Assembly: GCA_022820545.1 (NCBI GenBank)
Contig: JAJEFG010000082.1
Coordinates: 1 to 64,000 of the forward strand
Length of the DNA stretch: 64,000 bases
Origin: Acidobacteriota bacterium
Lineage (GTDB): Bacteria > Acidobacteriota > Vicinamibacteria > Marinacidobacterales > Marinacidobacteraceae
Reading direction: 5' to 3'
Position 1 is the stretch's first letter. Each line of letters starts with the position of its first letter. A program made the position numbers and the translations under genes. This document shows, piece after piece, positions 8,645-17,100 of the stretch. The notes under the pieces were generated by a model, which worked only from the letters and a program-made list of their open reading frames with translations, did no database searches and was not told the DNA's origin.

Positions 8645-8690
8645 TGCAGGAAATTAGCGTAAATGTTGGAGTTCACTCAATATCGTAATT
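8645..8690 (-). promoter_or_regulatory. Promoter and operator-like palindrome of cassette copy 1
   Basis: This AT-rich block is nearly identical to 33132-33175 in front of cassette copy 2. On the minus strand it has TTGAGT, 16 nt, then GCTAAT, ending about 8 nt before the ATG. An imperfect 21-bp palindrome lies at 8663-8683 with outer arms ATnTTG/CAAnAT and an inner GAGT-GA-ACTC. Conservation of non-coding DNA between copies whose coding parts have diverged suggests a functional promoter and operator. The protein that binds it is unknown. Confidence 0.6.
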
Positions 8691-8830
8691 TCCCTGCTCC
8701 GCCGCAGCTTCATCACCGGATGCGGAAGCTGCGGCCTCGGGACCAGATCCCGTCAGACCTGCCTACCTCGGAGCGCTCGTCACCGTTTGGGACGGGCAAA
8801 CTCGCGAATGCCCGATGCGTCGATTCGCCA

Positions 8831-9166
8831 TCACCGAGGGCTCGGCGCGGCGTGCCCCGCGGCCTCCGAAACGACCGCCGGTTCGGCGCGCAACTTCAGG
8901 CCCAGGGCGTCAAGAACCCGGAGAACGGTGCCCAATGTGGGATTGCGCTCGCCCGAAAGCGCCTTGTAGAGGCTCTCGCGGGACAGGCCGGCATGGGACG
9001 CGACCTCCGACATTCCCCTGGCGCGAGCGATGTCGCCCAACGCCTTGGCGACAAACGCGGCATCGCCGTCTGCCTCCTCCAGGCAGGCTTCCAGGTAGGC
9101 GGCCATTTCCTCCGGCGTGCGGAGGTGCTCGGCCACGTCGTAGGGTGAAGTAACGGTCTTGGTCAT
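8831..9166 (-). CDS. higA: HigA-like antitoxin (HTH, addiction-module antidote)
   Basis: A 111-residue protein of the addiction-module antidote family, starting MTKTVTSPYDVAEHLRTPEE. The conserved N-terminal block, with EEMAAYLEACLEEADGD, precedes an XRE-type helix-turn-helix (IARARGMSEVASHAGLSRES, then LYKALSGERNPTLGT). It binds and neutralises the HigB-type toxin encoded 9 bp upstream and represses the shared promoter. Toxin-first order is typical of this family. The last ~15 residues are Ala/Ser-rich. About 140 bp separate its end from the divergent-side promoter of the cassette at 8690. Confidence 0.88.
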   Translation of the reverse strand: MTKTVTSPYDVAEHLRTPEEMAAYLEACLEEADGDAAFVAKALGDIARARGMSEVASHAGLSRESLYKALSGERNPTLGTVLRVLDALGLKLRAEPAVVSEAAGHAAPSPR

Positions 9167-9175
9167 TGTGTCTAC

Positions 9176-9466
9176 CTACAGGTTTCTTGCGAGGCGCTGG
9201 GCCGTCCGAATGTCGTCGCTCTGGGATCGTTTGTCTCCGCCGGCCAGGAGCACGATGATCGTGCGGTCCCGTTTCGTGAAATACACCCGGTAGCCCGGTC
9301 CGTACGCGATCCGGAGTTCCGAGACGCCTTCGCCGACGGGTCGGACATCTCCCGGGTTCCCGGCTGCCAGCCGCTCAACCCGGACGAGGACACGCGCCCG
9401 GGCGCGGGCATCACGCAAGCTGTCCAGCCACTTGGCGTACGTCCCAGTCTTTCGGATCGTGAACAC
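9176..9466 (-). CDS. higB: HigB/RelE-ParE-superfamily toxin
   Basis: A 96-residue toxin beginning MFTIRKTGTYAKWLDSLRDA. It shows the RelE-like fold signature ARVLVRVERLAAGNPGDVRP, then GVSELRIAYGPGYRVYFT and IIVLLAGGDKRSQ, as in the HigB-like (COG3657) family of ribosome-dependent mRNA interferases or related toxins. The start is a GTG. Transcribed first, with HigA following after a 9-bp gap. The palindrome at 9476-9491 just upstream is the likely operator. Confidence 0.9.
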   Translation of the reverse strand: MFTIRKTGTYAKWLDSLRDARARARVLVRVERLAAGNPGDVRPVGEGVSELRIAYGPGYRVYFTKRDRTIIVLLAGGDKRSQSDDIRTAQRLARNL

Positions 9467-9475
9467 GGATAGAAC

Positions 9476-9491
9476 GTAGCCAGAAGGCTAC
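9476..9491 (-). promoter_or_regulatory. Operator-like palindrome upstream of higBA
   Basis: GTAGCC-AGAA-GGCTAC is a perfect 6-bp inverted repeat with a 4-nt loop, 10-25 bp upstream of the toxin start codon. Toxin-antitoxin promoters of this type are repressed by the antitoxin at such palindromes. The assignment rests on position and symmetry only. Confidence 0.55.
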
Positions 9492-9664
9492 ACCCAGTGC
9501 ATCTTCCGGTCAAACTGTCCGCTGTCTCCGGAGTACCCCCTGGTCGACCGGATCACGGCCTTGCCGCTGCGCGGCGTTCCGCGTCTCGCGCTGGCGTCCA
9601 GCCGGTAGTCGGCGCGGCCGTCAGGGGCGGACCGCCGACTAGAATCGAAATCGAAGAAGTCCGC

Positions 9665-9735
9665 GTGCCGTACCCCCAACCGACGTTCCGGCGTGCTGAG
9701 GTTGATGCCGCTGGAAGGTCCTTGCAGAGACAGCC
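9665..9735 (+). other. Out-of-frame 5' coding segment of the RelA/SpoT gene
   Basis: From a GTG at 9665 this frame encodes VPYPQPTFRRAEVDAAGRSL, which matches the usual N-terminus of RelA/SpoT-domain proteins of this family (a PxFS-x-x-x-V-N-x-A-G-x-x-L pattern, recalled from the family). The rest of the protein is read in another frame from 9784 (with coding character from about 9736, for example AKDIVDDWRASHAYPL). A frameshift between about 9720 and 9780 therefore separates the two parts. It could be a real mutation, an assembly error or, less likely, programmed. Confidence 0.6.
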
Positions 9736-9783
9736 GCAGCAGACGCAGCCAGCATCCCGGCGCGTCACCGGGCCAAGGACATC

Positions 9784-10725
9784 GTGGACGACTGGAGAGC
9801 GTCTCACGCCTATCCGCTCGTAACGCTGCGTACCCTCCTGCAGGAGCGCGCTGACCGCGTGAACGCGGAAGCGCTGGTAGTACAGAGGCTCAAACGCCTA
9901 GCCTCCGTGGAGGCGAAGCTCCGACGGTTCCCCAAGATGAAGGTTTCGCGGATGCAGGACCTCGGTGGCTGTCGGGCTGTTCTTCCGTCTGTACGTGCGG
10001 TGAACGAACTCGTGGATTCGTACAGGACAGGGCGCGAGGGACATGAGTTCATCAAGGAATCCGACTACATCGGCCAGCCGAAGAGCAACGGTTACCGCAG
10101 CCTTCATCGCGTCTATCGGTATCGCTCCCGGGCGAGCCGGAATGCGCCCTGGGACGGCCACCGCATCGAGATCCAGATCCGGTCTCGCCTCCAACACGCT
10201 TGGGCGACGACCGTCGAGACGATCGACGCCGTTGTCGGCACTCACCTGAAGGCGGGCGGGCCCACCAATAGTCAGTGGGATCGCTTCTTCACACTGATGG
10301 GGAGTGTCCTCGCAATCGAAGAGGAGTGTCCTCCGGTGCCCGGGACCCCAACGACGCTGTCCGAACTGCGGAATGAAGTGCATGAACTGTTCGGTGAGCT
10401 CAACGTAGGAGGCACTTTATTTGGGCTCGGCGGCGCCATACACACCGCTGCGTTTTCCCCGAACACAGCGTGGTTCCTGATTGGCCTCAGTGCGATGAGC
10501 AGAACGGTGAGCGTTCAGACCTATCTCCGGCGGGATTTTCCTGTCGCCCGGGCTGACTACCTCCGGCTCGAAGAATGGAGTGAACGCGAGCCAGGGTTCC
10601 AAGCCTGCTTGCTCTCCGCGGATTCGGCAAGAGCCCTGCGAGTGGCGTATCCGAACTACTTTCTCGATGTCAGCGCATTCGCCAAGTCGCTGAATCGGTT
10701 CCTCGGTCCCCGGTCCGGCCGGTAG
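9784..10725 (+). CDS. RelA/SpoT-domain alarmone synthetase-like protein (5' end frameshifted)
   Basis: A RelA/SpoT nucleotidyltransferase-domain protein without hydrolase or regulatory domains. Synthetase motifs are intact: KLRRFPKMKVSRMQDLGGCR (ATP site and catalytic Asp), SDYIGQPKSNGYRSLH (GTP-binding G-Y-x-S-x-H) and RIEIQIRSRLQHAWATTVE (catalytic Glu in E-x-Q-I-R). The C-terminal third is a family-specific domain. Such stand-alone synthetases can be toxic small alarmone synthetases or anti-phage effectors, and the location in a defence island next to HigBA fits that. The in-frame start is only a GTG at 9784, inside the conserved region; the expected first ~40 residues lie in a different frame at 9665-9735. 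Whether the locus makes active protein is uncertain. It ends before a good terminator. Confidence 0.82.
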   Translation: MDDWRASHAYPLVTLRTLLQERADRVNAEALVVQRLKRLASVEAKLRRFPKMKVSRMQDLGGCRAVLPSVRAVNELVDSYRTGREGHEFIKESDYIGQPKSNGYRSLHRVYRYRSRASRNAPWDGHRIEIQIRSRLQHAWATTVETIDAVVGTHLKAGGPTNSQWDRFFTLMGSVLAIEEECPPVPGTPTTLSELRNEVHELFGELNVGGTLFGLGGAIHTAAFSPNTAWFLIGLSAMSRTVSVQTYLRRDFPVARADYLRLEEWSEREPGFQACLLSADSARALRVAYPNYFLDVSAFAKSLNRFLGPRSGR

Positions 10726-10773
10726 TACCATCGAAACCGAAACGGATTACCGGCTCTCCCACGGCTGGTAGAT

Positions 10774-10803
10774 CCGCGAACGCCTTCGCGGCCGACCTTT
10801 TTT
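10774..10803 (+). terminator. Intrinsic terminator after the RelA/SpoT gene
   Basis: A perfect 7-bp stem CCGCGAA/TTCGCGG with a CGCC loop (10774-10791) is followed after 6 nt by six T residues (10798-10803). It lies 49 bp beyond the stop codon, on the coding strand. The spacer between stem and T tract is longer than ideal. Confidence 0.6.
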
Positions 10804-10884
10804 CTTCCCGCGCGCCCGGACGACCGAGAGCCCGCCGGCGTCTCCCCGGAAGAGTCCGCACCACACAATGAACTCGCCCCGCAC

Positions 10885-13800
10885 GTGACGACGCCCGCAG
10901 CAAGCGCCGTCCCGCGCGCCGGGATGCTCGCCACGGTGCGCAACCGGCGCGGGGTAGTGGCGGCGGTCGAACCCTTCGACGGCGACACCGGGCGCCTCCA
11001 CCTCGTCCACCTCGAATACAAGGACTGGCGCTCACCGACGGAAGAACGCCTGCTCTGGGAGCTGGAACCTCAGCGCGCGCTCCTCGAACCGAACGCCCTC
11101 CCCGATCCGGCTGCGGACCCCATGCCGCCGGAGGACTTCGACGCCCTCCTCCGCGCCGCGCGCTGGACCGCGCTCTCCCCCTGGCTCGACCCGGACGGCG
11201 ACGGCCCGCTTGGCCCGCAGCCGGTTGCGAGCCCGTTCCACGGCGGCGTCCGGATCGAGAACTACCAGCTCGTCCCGCTGCTGAAGGCGCTCTCGATGCC
11301 GCGCGTGAGCTTGCTGATCGCCGACGACGTCGGCCTGGGCAAGACCGTCGAGGCCGGCCTGATCCTCACCGAACTGCTGCTCCGGCGGCGCATCCGCCGC
11401 GTGCTCATCCTGACCCCGGCGTCGCTTCGCCACCAGTGGCGCGACGAACTCCACGACAAGTTCTCGCTGCCTTTCGAGGTCGTGGACCGGAAGGGGACCG
11501 ACCGCCTCCGCCGCCGCCTCGGAATGGACGCGAACCCCTGGCGTTCCTTCGACCGCATCGTCGCCTCGTATCACTACCTGCGGCAACCGGACGTGCGGGA
11601 GCAGTTCCTCGCCGCCGCCCCCCCTCCCAACGGTTCGCCGCACCTGCCCTGGGATCTGCTGATCGTGGACGAGTGCCACAACCTGATGCCCGCCCCGCTC
11701 GGCGAGGACAGCGAGCTCTGCCGCACGCTGCGCCTCCTGGCGCCGCAGTTCGAACACCGGCTGTTCCTCTCCGCCACACCGCACAACGGCCACACGCGCT
11801 CGTTCACCGGCCTCCTCGAGATGCTCGACCCGGTGCGCTTCGCCCGCACCAGCGAGATGGGCGACGCCATGCGCCGCCGGGTTCAGGACGTGATGATCCG
11901 CCGGCTGAAACGCCAGGTAAACGAATCCAGCGCCGCACCGCGCTTCGGTCGCCGGCAGGAGCCACAGCCCGTCCCGCTCAACGCCGATACCCGTGAAACG
12001 GCGCTTTCCGACGCATTCGACGCCTTCCGCACGGCGGTGCGCCGGCTGGTCATCGAGGACCCGAAGGCGCGCCGCCGTGCGGGTACCTTCGCCGTGGAGA
12101 TCCTCGGCAAGCGACTCCTCTCCTGCCCGACGGCCTTCGCCGAATCCTGGCGCCGGACACGTCAGGGACTCCGGGAATCGGCAGCGTCCGAGGCAGATCT
12201 GGCCGCCGCCGAACGCGCCCTCCGACGCGAGACGGGCGACGACCGCGAGACCGAACAGCGCGAGGCCACCGCGGCGGCGGTCACCGGCGCCTGGCTCAGG
12301 AACTTCGCCGCCGCCGTGAGTGCCGAGATCCAGGGAATCGAAAGCGCGCTCTCCGGTCTCGGGTTCGACCTCGACGGCGCCACGACCGTCGAGCAGACGC
12401 CCGCTGCCGATGCCCGCTTCGACGCGCTGACCGCCCTGATCGAGCGCCTGCTGCGCGAAGACGGCGGCTTCCGAGCCGACGAACGTCTGGTCGTCTTCAC
12501 CGAATTCAAGACGACGCTCGACTACCTGACGCGGCGACTCCGGGAGCGATATCCATCCGACCGGATCCTGACCCTCTTCGGCGCCGGGTCACCGGACGGG
12601 ATGAGCGAGACCGACCGCGAGACGGTCAAGGCCGCCTTCAACGATCCGGCGTCCCGCGTCCGGGTGCTGGTTGCCACCGACGCCGCGTCGGAAGGGCTCA
12701 ACCTGCACCGCACCGCCCGCGCCCTGCTCCACTACGACCTGCCGTGGAACCCGTCCCGGCTGGAGCAGCGGAACGGCCGGCTCGACCGCTACGGCCAGGG
12801 GCGCGGCGTCATCGTCCACTACTTCCTCGGGCGTACGGACTCCGACCTCGCCTTCCTCAATCACGTGCTGCGCAAGGCGGACGAGATCCGCGAGGACCTC
12901 GGTTCCGTCAACGAGGTCTTCGACCGGGCCGCGCACCGGCGGCTGATCCGGGGTGAGAAGCACGCCCCGGTGCTCGCGGAGCTCGACGGGGGACTCGCGG
13001 ACGCACGACACCGCGGCGCCCCCGACGCGGACGCGCGGATCACCGCCGACGCCCGCACCGCCGCGCTGGCCGCGGAGGTGGACCTCGACCCCGACACGCT
13101 CCGGGACACCCTGGAAGCCGCGATGGCGATCCGCGCCGGGCGGCCCCAACTGGCGCCGGTCCCGACGCAACCCGGCCTCTACCGCCTGAAACGCACGGAC
13201 CTGCCGGATTGGACGGACGTCGTGGACGAGGCGGTGCGGCTACGAGCGGCGGGCAACGGGAAGGGAGCGGTGCCGCAACTCGCCTTCAGCGAGGACCCCT
13301 TCATGGAAGAAGTGGGGCCGCTCCAAGTGTTCCGGCCGCGCCCGGACGCCCTGCTCATGCACCTGGCGCACCCGCTGTTCCACCGCGCGCTCGGCGTGCT
13401 CGCGCGGCGGCGCTATCCCGGCGAAGTCCAGGTCTCGCGCTGGACGGTGCGCCGCGGCGGGATTCCGGAGGGCGCACCGCCGGGACTGGACGCCCTCGTC
13501 CTGCTGAGCGTCGAGGAGTTCGCAGTGAACGAACTCCGGGAGACCTTCCACCGCTGGGTCCGGACGGTGACGCTCCCGGTGCGCGGCGGCGCGCTCGGCG
13601 CGGCGCTTCCCCATTCCCCGGCGCGCACGGTCCACGGCGGCCGTCCAACCGACGCTCCCGAGGACCGCGGCCGCGCCGCCGACATCCTGGAGAGTGTCGG
13701 ACCCGCGTTGAAACGCTTGTTGCGCGCCCACCGCAACGAACTCACCGAGGCGCTCAAGGAGCAACTCGAAGTCGCCGGGGCGCAGGCGTTGAAGGACGAG

Positions 13801-14139
13801 GACGAGCGCTACCGGCAGCGCCAGGGCGAGCTGTCGGCGCTGATCCAGAACCAGACGATCGCCCGCCTGGAGACCGAGCTGGAGAAGCTGGCCGCTGAAC
13901 GCGCCCGTGGCCTGCTCTTCAACCAGGCGGAGCGTCACGCGGAGATCGAACGCTCTGAGGAGGAAAAGCGGGAAGAGCTCGTCCGCCGCCGTCAGCACCT
14001 CGATCAAGTCCGGGAGCGGCTCGCGGAGGAGCGCACGCGCATCCTCGAACGCCTGCTCCCGGCGCGCTTCGCGCTCGCCGACGAGGCCCAGGTGTTTCCG
14101 GTGACGGTCGAGGTGCGCCTCCCCGATCGGCTTTCATGA
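10885..14139 (+). CDS. drmD: SNF2-family helicase, DISARM DrmD-like
   Basis: A 1084-residue SWI2/SNF2-type DNA translocase. Motif I is ADDVGLGKTVEAGLIL at about 145-160, motif II is VDECHN near 264, motif III is LSATPHNGHT near 296, and motifs V-VI, ASEGLNLH and EQRNGRLDRYGQG, are near 600-640. The C-terminal ~250 residues include a long charged coiled coil (about 950-1060). Its stop overlaps the ATG of the methylase by 4 bp. This helicase + adenine methylase order is that of the drmD-drmMI accessory pair of class 1 DISARM, in which the helicase cooperates with methylation-guided restriction. DrmABC core genes are not next to it, so a stand-alone SNF2-methylase restriction system is an alternative. 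The start is a GTG at 10885, chosen because homology-like sequence begins soon after. Confidence 0.78.
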   Translation: MTTPAASAVPRAGMLATVRNRRGVVAAVEPFDGDTGRLHLVHLEYKDWRSPTEERLLWELEPQRALLEPNALPDPAADPMPPEDFDALLRAARWTALSPWLDPDGDGPLGPQPVASPFHGGVRIENYQLVPLLKALSMPRVSLLIADDVGLGKTVEAGLILTELLLRRRIRRVLILTPASLRHQWRDELHDKFSLPFEVVDRKGTDRLRRRLGMDANPWRSFDRIVASYHYLRQPDVREQFLAAAPPPNGSPHLPWDLLIVDECHNLMPAPLGEDSELCRTLRLLAPQFEHRLFLSATPHNGHTRSFTGLLEMLDPVRFARTSEMGDAMRRRVQDVMIRRLKRQVNESSAAPRFGRRQEPQPVPLNADTRETALSDAFDAFRTAVRRLVIEDPKARRRAGTFAVEILGKRLLSCPTAFAESWRRTRQGLRESAASEADLAAAERALRRETGDDRETEQREATAAAVTGAWLRNFAAAVSAEIQGIESALSGLGFDLDGATTVEQTPAADARFDALTALIERLLREDGGFRADERLVVFTEFKTTLDYLTRRLRERYPSDRILTLFGAGSPDGMSETDRETVKAAFNDPASRVRVLVATDAASEGLNLHRTARALLHYDLPWNPSRLEQRNGRLDRYGQGRGVIVHYFLGRTDSDLAFLNHVLRKADEIREDLGSVNEVFDRAAHRRLIRGEKHAPVLAELDGGLADARHRGAPDADARITADARTAALAAEVDLDPDTLRDTLEAAMAIRAGRPQLAPVPTQPGLYRLKRTDLPDWTDVVDEAVRLRAAGNGKGAVPQLAFSEDPFMEEVGPLQVFRPRPDALLMHLAHPLFHRALGVLARRRYPGEVQVSRWTVRRGGIPEGAPPGLDALVLLSVEEFAVNELRETFHRWVRTVTLPVRGGALGAALPHSPARTVHGGRPTDAPEDRGRAADILESVGPALKRLLRAHRNELTEALKEQLEVAGAQALKDEDERYRQRQGELSALIQNQTIARLETELEKLAAERARGLLFNQAERHAEIERSEEEKREELVRRRQHLDQVRERLAEERTRILERLLPARFALADEAQVFPVTVEVRLPDRLS

Positions 14140-17100
14140 AGGCGCCGAAGCCTCTAGGGCTGCCCGGCTGGGACCGGCTCAGCCATGGCGGCCTGCTGCT
14201 CGACCCCACCCGGCTCGCGGCGCTCTCCCGAACGAAACCCCAGCCGCTTTCCCGGTTCGCCGAGCAGCAGTTGCGCAAACGCGCGAGCGCCGTTCTCGAC
14301 GGAAGCGGCGATCCCTCCGGCTTCGCAGCGTTCGTGCTCGAGGAGATCTGCGGTCTTCGCCAACCGCAGGGCGCCTGGACGCGCGGCAACCGTATTTCGC
14401 CGCGCGAGAGTAGGAAGGCGGTCACCGGCGAGACGGTCCGGCCGCGCCAGTTGTGGGCCGGACCTCGCGGTGCCCGCCTGCCGGTGTTCTTCGACGAAAG
14501 CAAGCGGATCGGGATCGGGCGTGGCCGCCGCGTCGTCAGCCGGGTGCTCGGCTGGCTCCGCGCCGGCGGCGAGCCGCTCGCGCTGCTGACCAACGGTCGC
14601 GAGTGGCGGCTGCTGTTCGCCGGACTCGATTACGAAGCGTGGTGCCAGTGGGACCTCGAGCTGTGGTTCGACGAGGGGCAGCTCTCGCCACAGGTCACGG
14701 CGCTCCGCGCCCTGCTGAACCCCAAGCTCTGGATCCCGGAGACCGAGGGCGCCATCCCGCCGCTCCTCCAGGCGATCCGCGACACGCGCAAGGGACAGGC
14801 GGAACTCTCGGAAGTCCTCGGCGAGCGGGTGCGCGAAGCGGTCGAGATCCTCATCCGGGGACACGGCGAGGCCCTCCGCGACGGCTGCGCGGACGTGGCC
14901 CCGGCAGACATCTACCGCGCCGCCTGCCGGGTGGCGATGCGGCTCGTGGTGATCCTGTTCGCCGAGGCGCGCGGGTTGCTGCCCCGGAACAACGCGCTCT
15001 ACGACGCAAGCTACGGCCTGAAGGGTCTGTTCGAACGCCTCGACCGCGCCGACATGCGCGGCGGATTCGGAAACGATTTCGCCGCCTGGCCGCGGGTGCT
15101 CGCGCTGTTCGCGCTGGTGCGCGACGGCTCGCACCACCCGGAACTCCCAGTCAAGGCCTACGGTGGGGAGTTGTTCGCGCCGGGGGAGCGCGATGCCGAC
15201 GGCGTCTCCCGCGCCCTCGCGGTGTTCGAGACGGCCTCCGTCGACGTCGAGAGCAAGGCCCTCCCGGACCGGGACGTCCACGCCATGCTCCGGCTGCTCA
15301 CGCGAACCACGGTCCGCATCCGACAAGGCCGCGCCGGAACGCGGATTGCGGCCCCGGTGGACTTCTCCGACCTGTCCTCGGAATACATCGGCGTCCTCTA
15401 CGAGGGGCTGCTCGACTACGAGCTCAAGGCGGCACCGAAGGACGGTCCGGTGATCTTCCTGTCGGTCGGCGACCAGGCCGCGCTGCCGCTCGGCCGGCTG
15501 GAGGCGATGGACGACCGCGCCCTCAAGATGCTCTTCGAGAGCCTGAAGAAGCCCGGACGGACGGAAACGGACGACGCGGCCGAGGACGAAGCGGAGGACG
15601 ACGAGCCGATCCCAGAGACCGCGGCGCCCGCCGACGAAACCGAACCGACCCCGGGCGACGAGCGCCAGCACAGCCGCGAGCGGGCCGAGGCGTGGGCGCG
15701 CCGGGCGGCGCAGGCGGCGGGACTGGTGCGGAAACCGCGCGGGCGGGACACCCCCGAACGGCGGCTGCTCCACGATCAGCGACTCGCAGCCCAGGCGCAC
15801 AAGCTCGTCGCCCGCGTCGTGCTTCCCGGGGAGTGGTATCTCGTCCGCTGGGGCGGCACCCGTAAGGGCTCGGGCAGCTTCTACACCCGGCCCGGGCTCG
15901 CGGTGCCCACCGTGCACCGCACCCTGCGCCCGCTCGCCTATGACCCGCCGGCGGGTGGCGACGGTTCCCCGCACACCGCCGCGCCGGCCGCGCGCTGGAC
16001 TCCCAAACCGCCCCAGCGCATCCTGGCGCTGACGGTCTGCGATCCGGCATGCGGCTCGGGGACCTTTCCGCTCGGCGCGCTCCGGTTTCTAACCGACGCG
16101 CTCTACGCGTCGCTTCAGCATCACGGCCGGCTCCAACCGGAGGGCGATCGCACGCTGGTGCGGCTGCTCGGCATCCAGACGAATGCGGACGAGGAAGACG
16201 AGAGCCTGGCCGACGAGCTGATTCCCTGCCGCCCCGAAGACGACGATTTCGAACCGCGCCTCCGGGCGGTGCTGCGCCGTTACGTCGTGGAGCGGTGCAT
16301 CTACGCCGTGGATCTCGACCCGCTGGCGGTCGAGCTCTGCCGGCTATCGCTCTGGATCGAGACGATGGACCGGAACCTGCCCTTCGGGTTCCTCGACCAC
16401 AAGATCAAGTGCGGGAACGCGCTCGTCGGCGCGTGGTTCGACCAGTTCCGCCACTACCCGGCCATGGCGTGGAAGAACCGGGAGGGCGGCGACAAGAACC
16501 ACACGAACGGCGTCCACTTCGAGCGAAATGCCCGCACGAAGGCGATCAAGGAGTTCGTGAAGGACACCCTGACGCCGGATCTGCGCCGCTTCCTGCGTGG
16601 CCCGGGGCTTTTCTCGCCGGACGACCTGCTGGCGAAGACGGCGGCCGCGCACGACGAGGCGTTCGATGTCCTGGCGCAGTGCCACTCCCTGCCCGTCCGC
16701 GACGCCGCCGCGCGGGCGCGGGTGTATCGGGAGGACTTCCTGGGCTCGGCTCCGTGGCGCTCACTGAAGGAGGCAATGGACCGCTGGTGCGCGTGCTGGT
16801 TCTGGCCGGCCGAGGAGATCGAAGCAGCTCCGCTGCCGACAACCTTCGCCGATCCGCCGCCGGAGACCCGCGCCGCCGCCGAGCGCATCGCGTCGGAAAT
16901 GCGGTTCTTCCACTGGGAGCTGGAGTTCCCGGACGTGTTCCGCGAGGCGGGCTCCGGGTTCGACGCCGTCCTCGGCAACCCGCCCTGGGACATCGCCAAA
17001 CCGAACTCAAGGGAGTTCTTCTCCAACCGGGATCCGCTCTATCGGTCCTACGGCAAACAGGAGGCGATCCGCCGTCAGTCCGAGTACTTCGCGGACGCCA

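Noticed and set aside
13240-15974. Several long antisense frames within the helicase-methylase pair
   Set aside because: Shadows of GC-rich coding sequence without start signals or domains.
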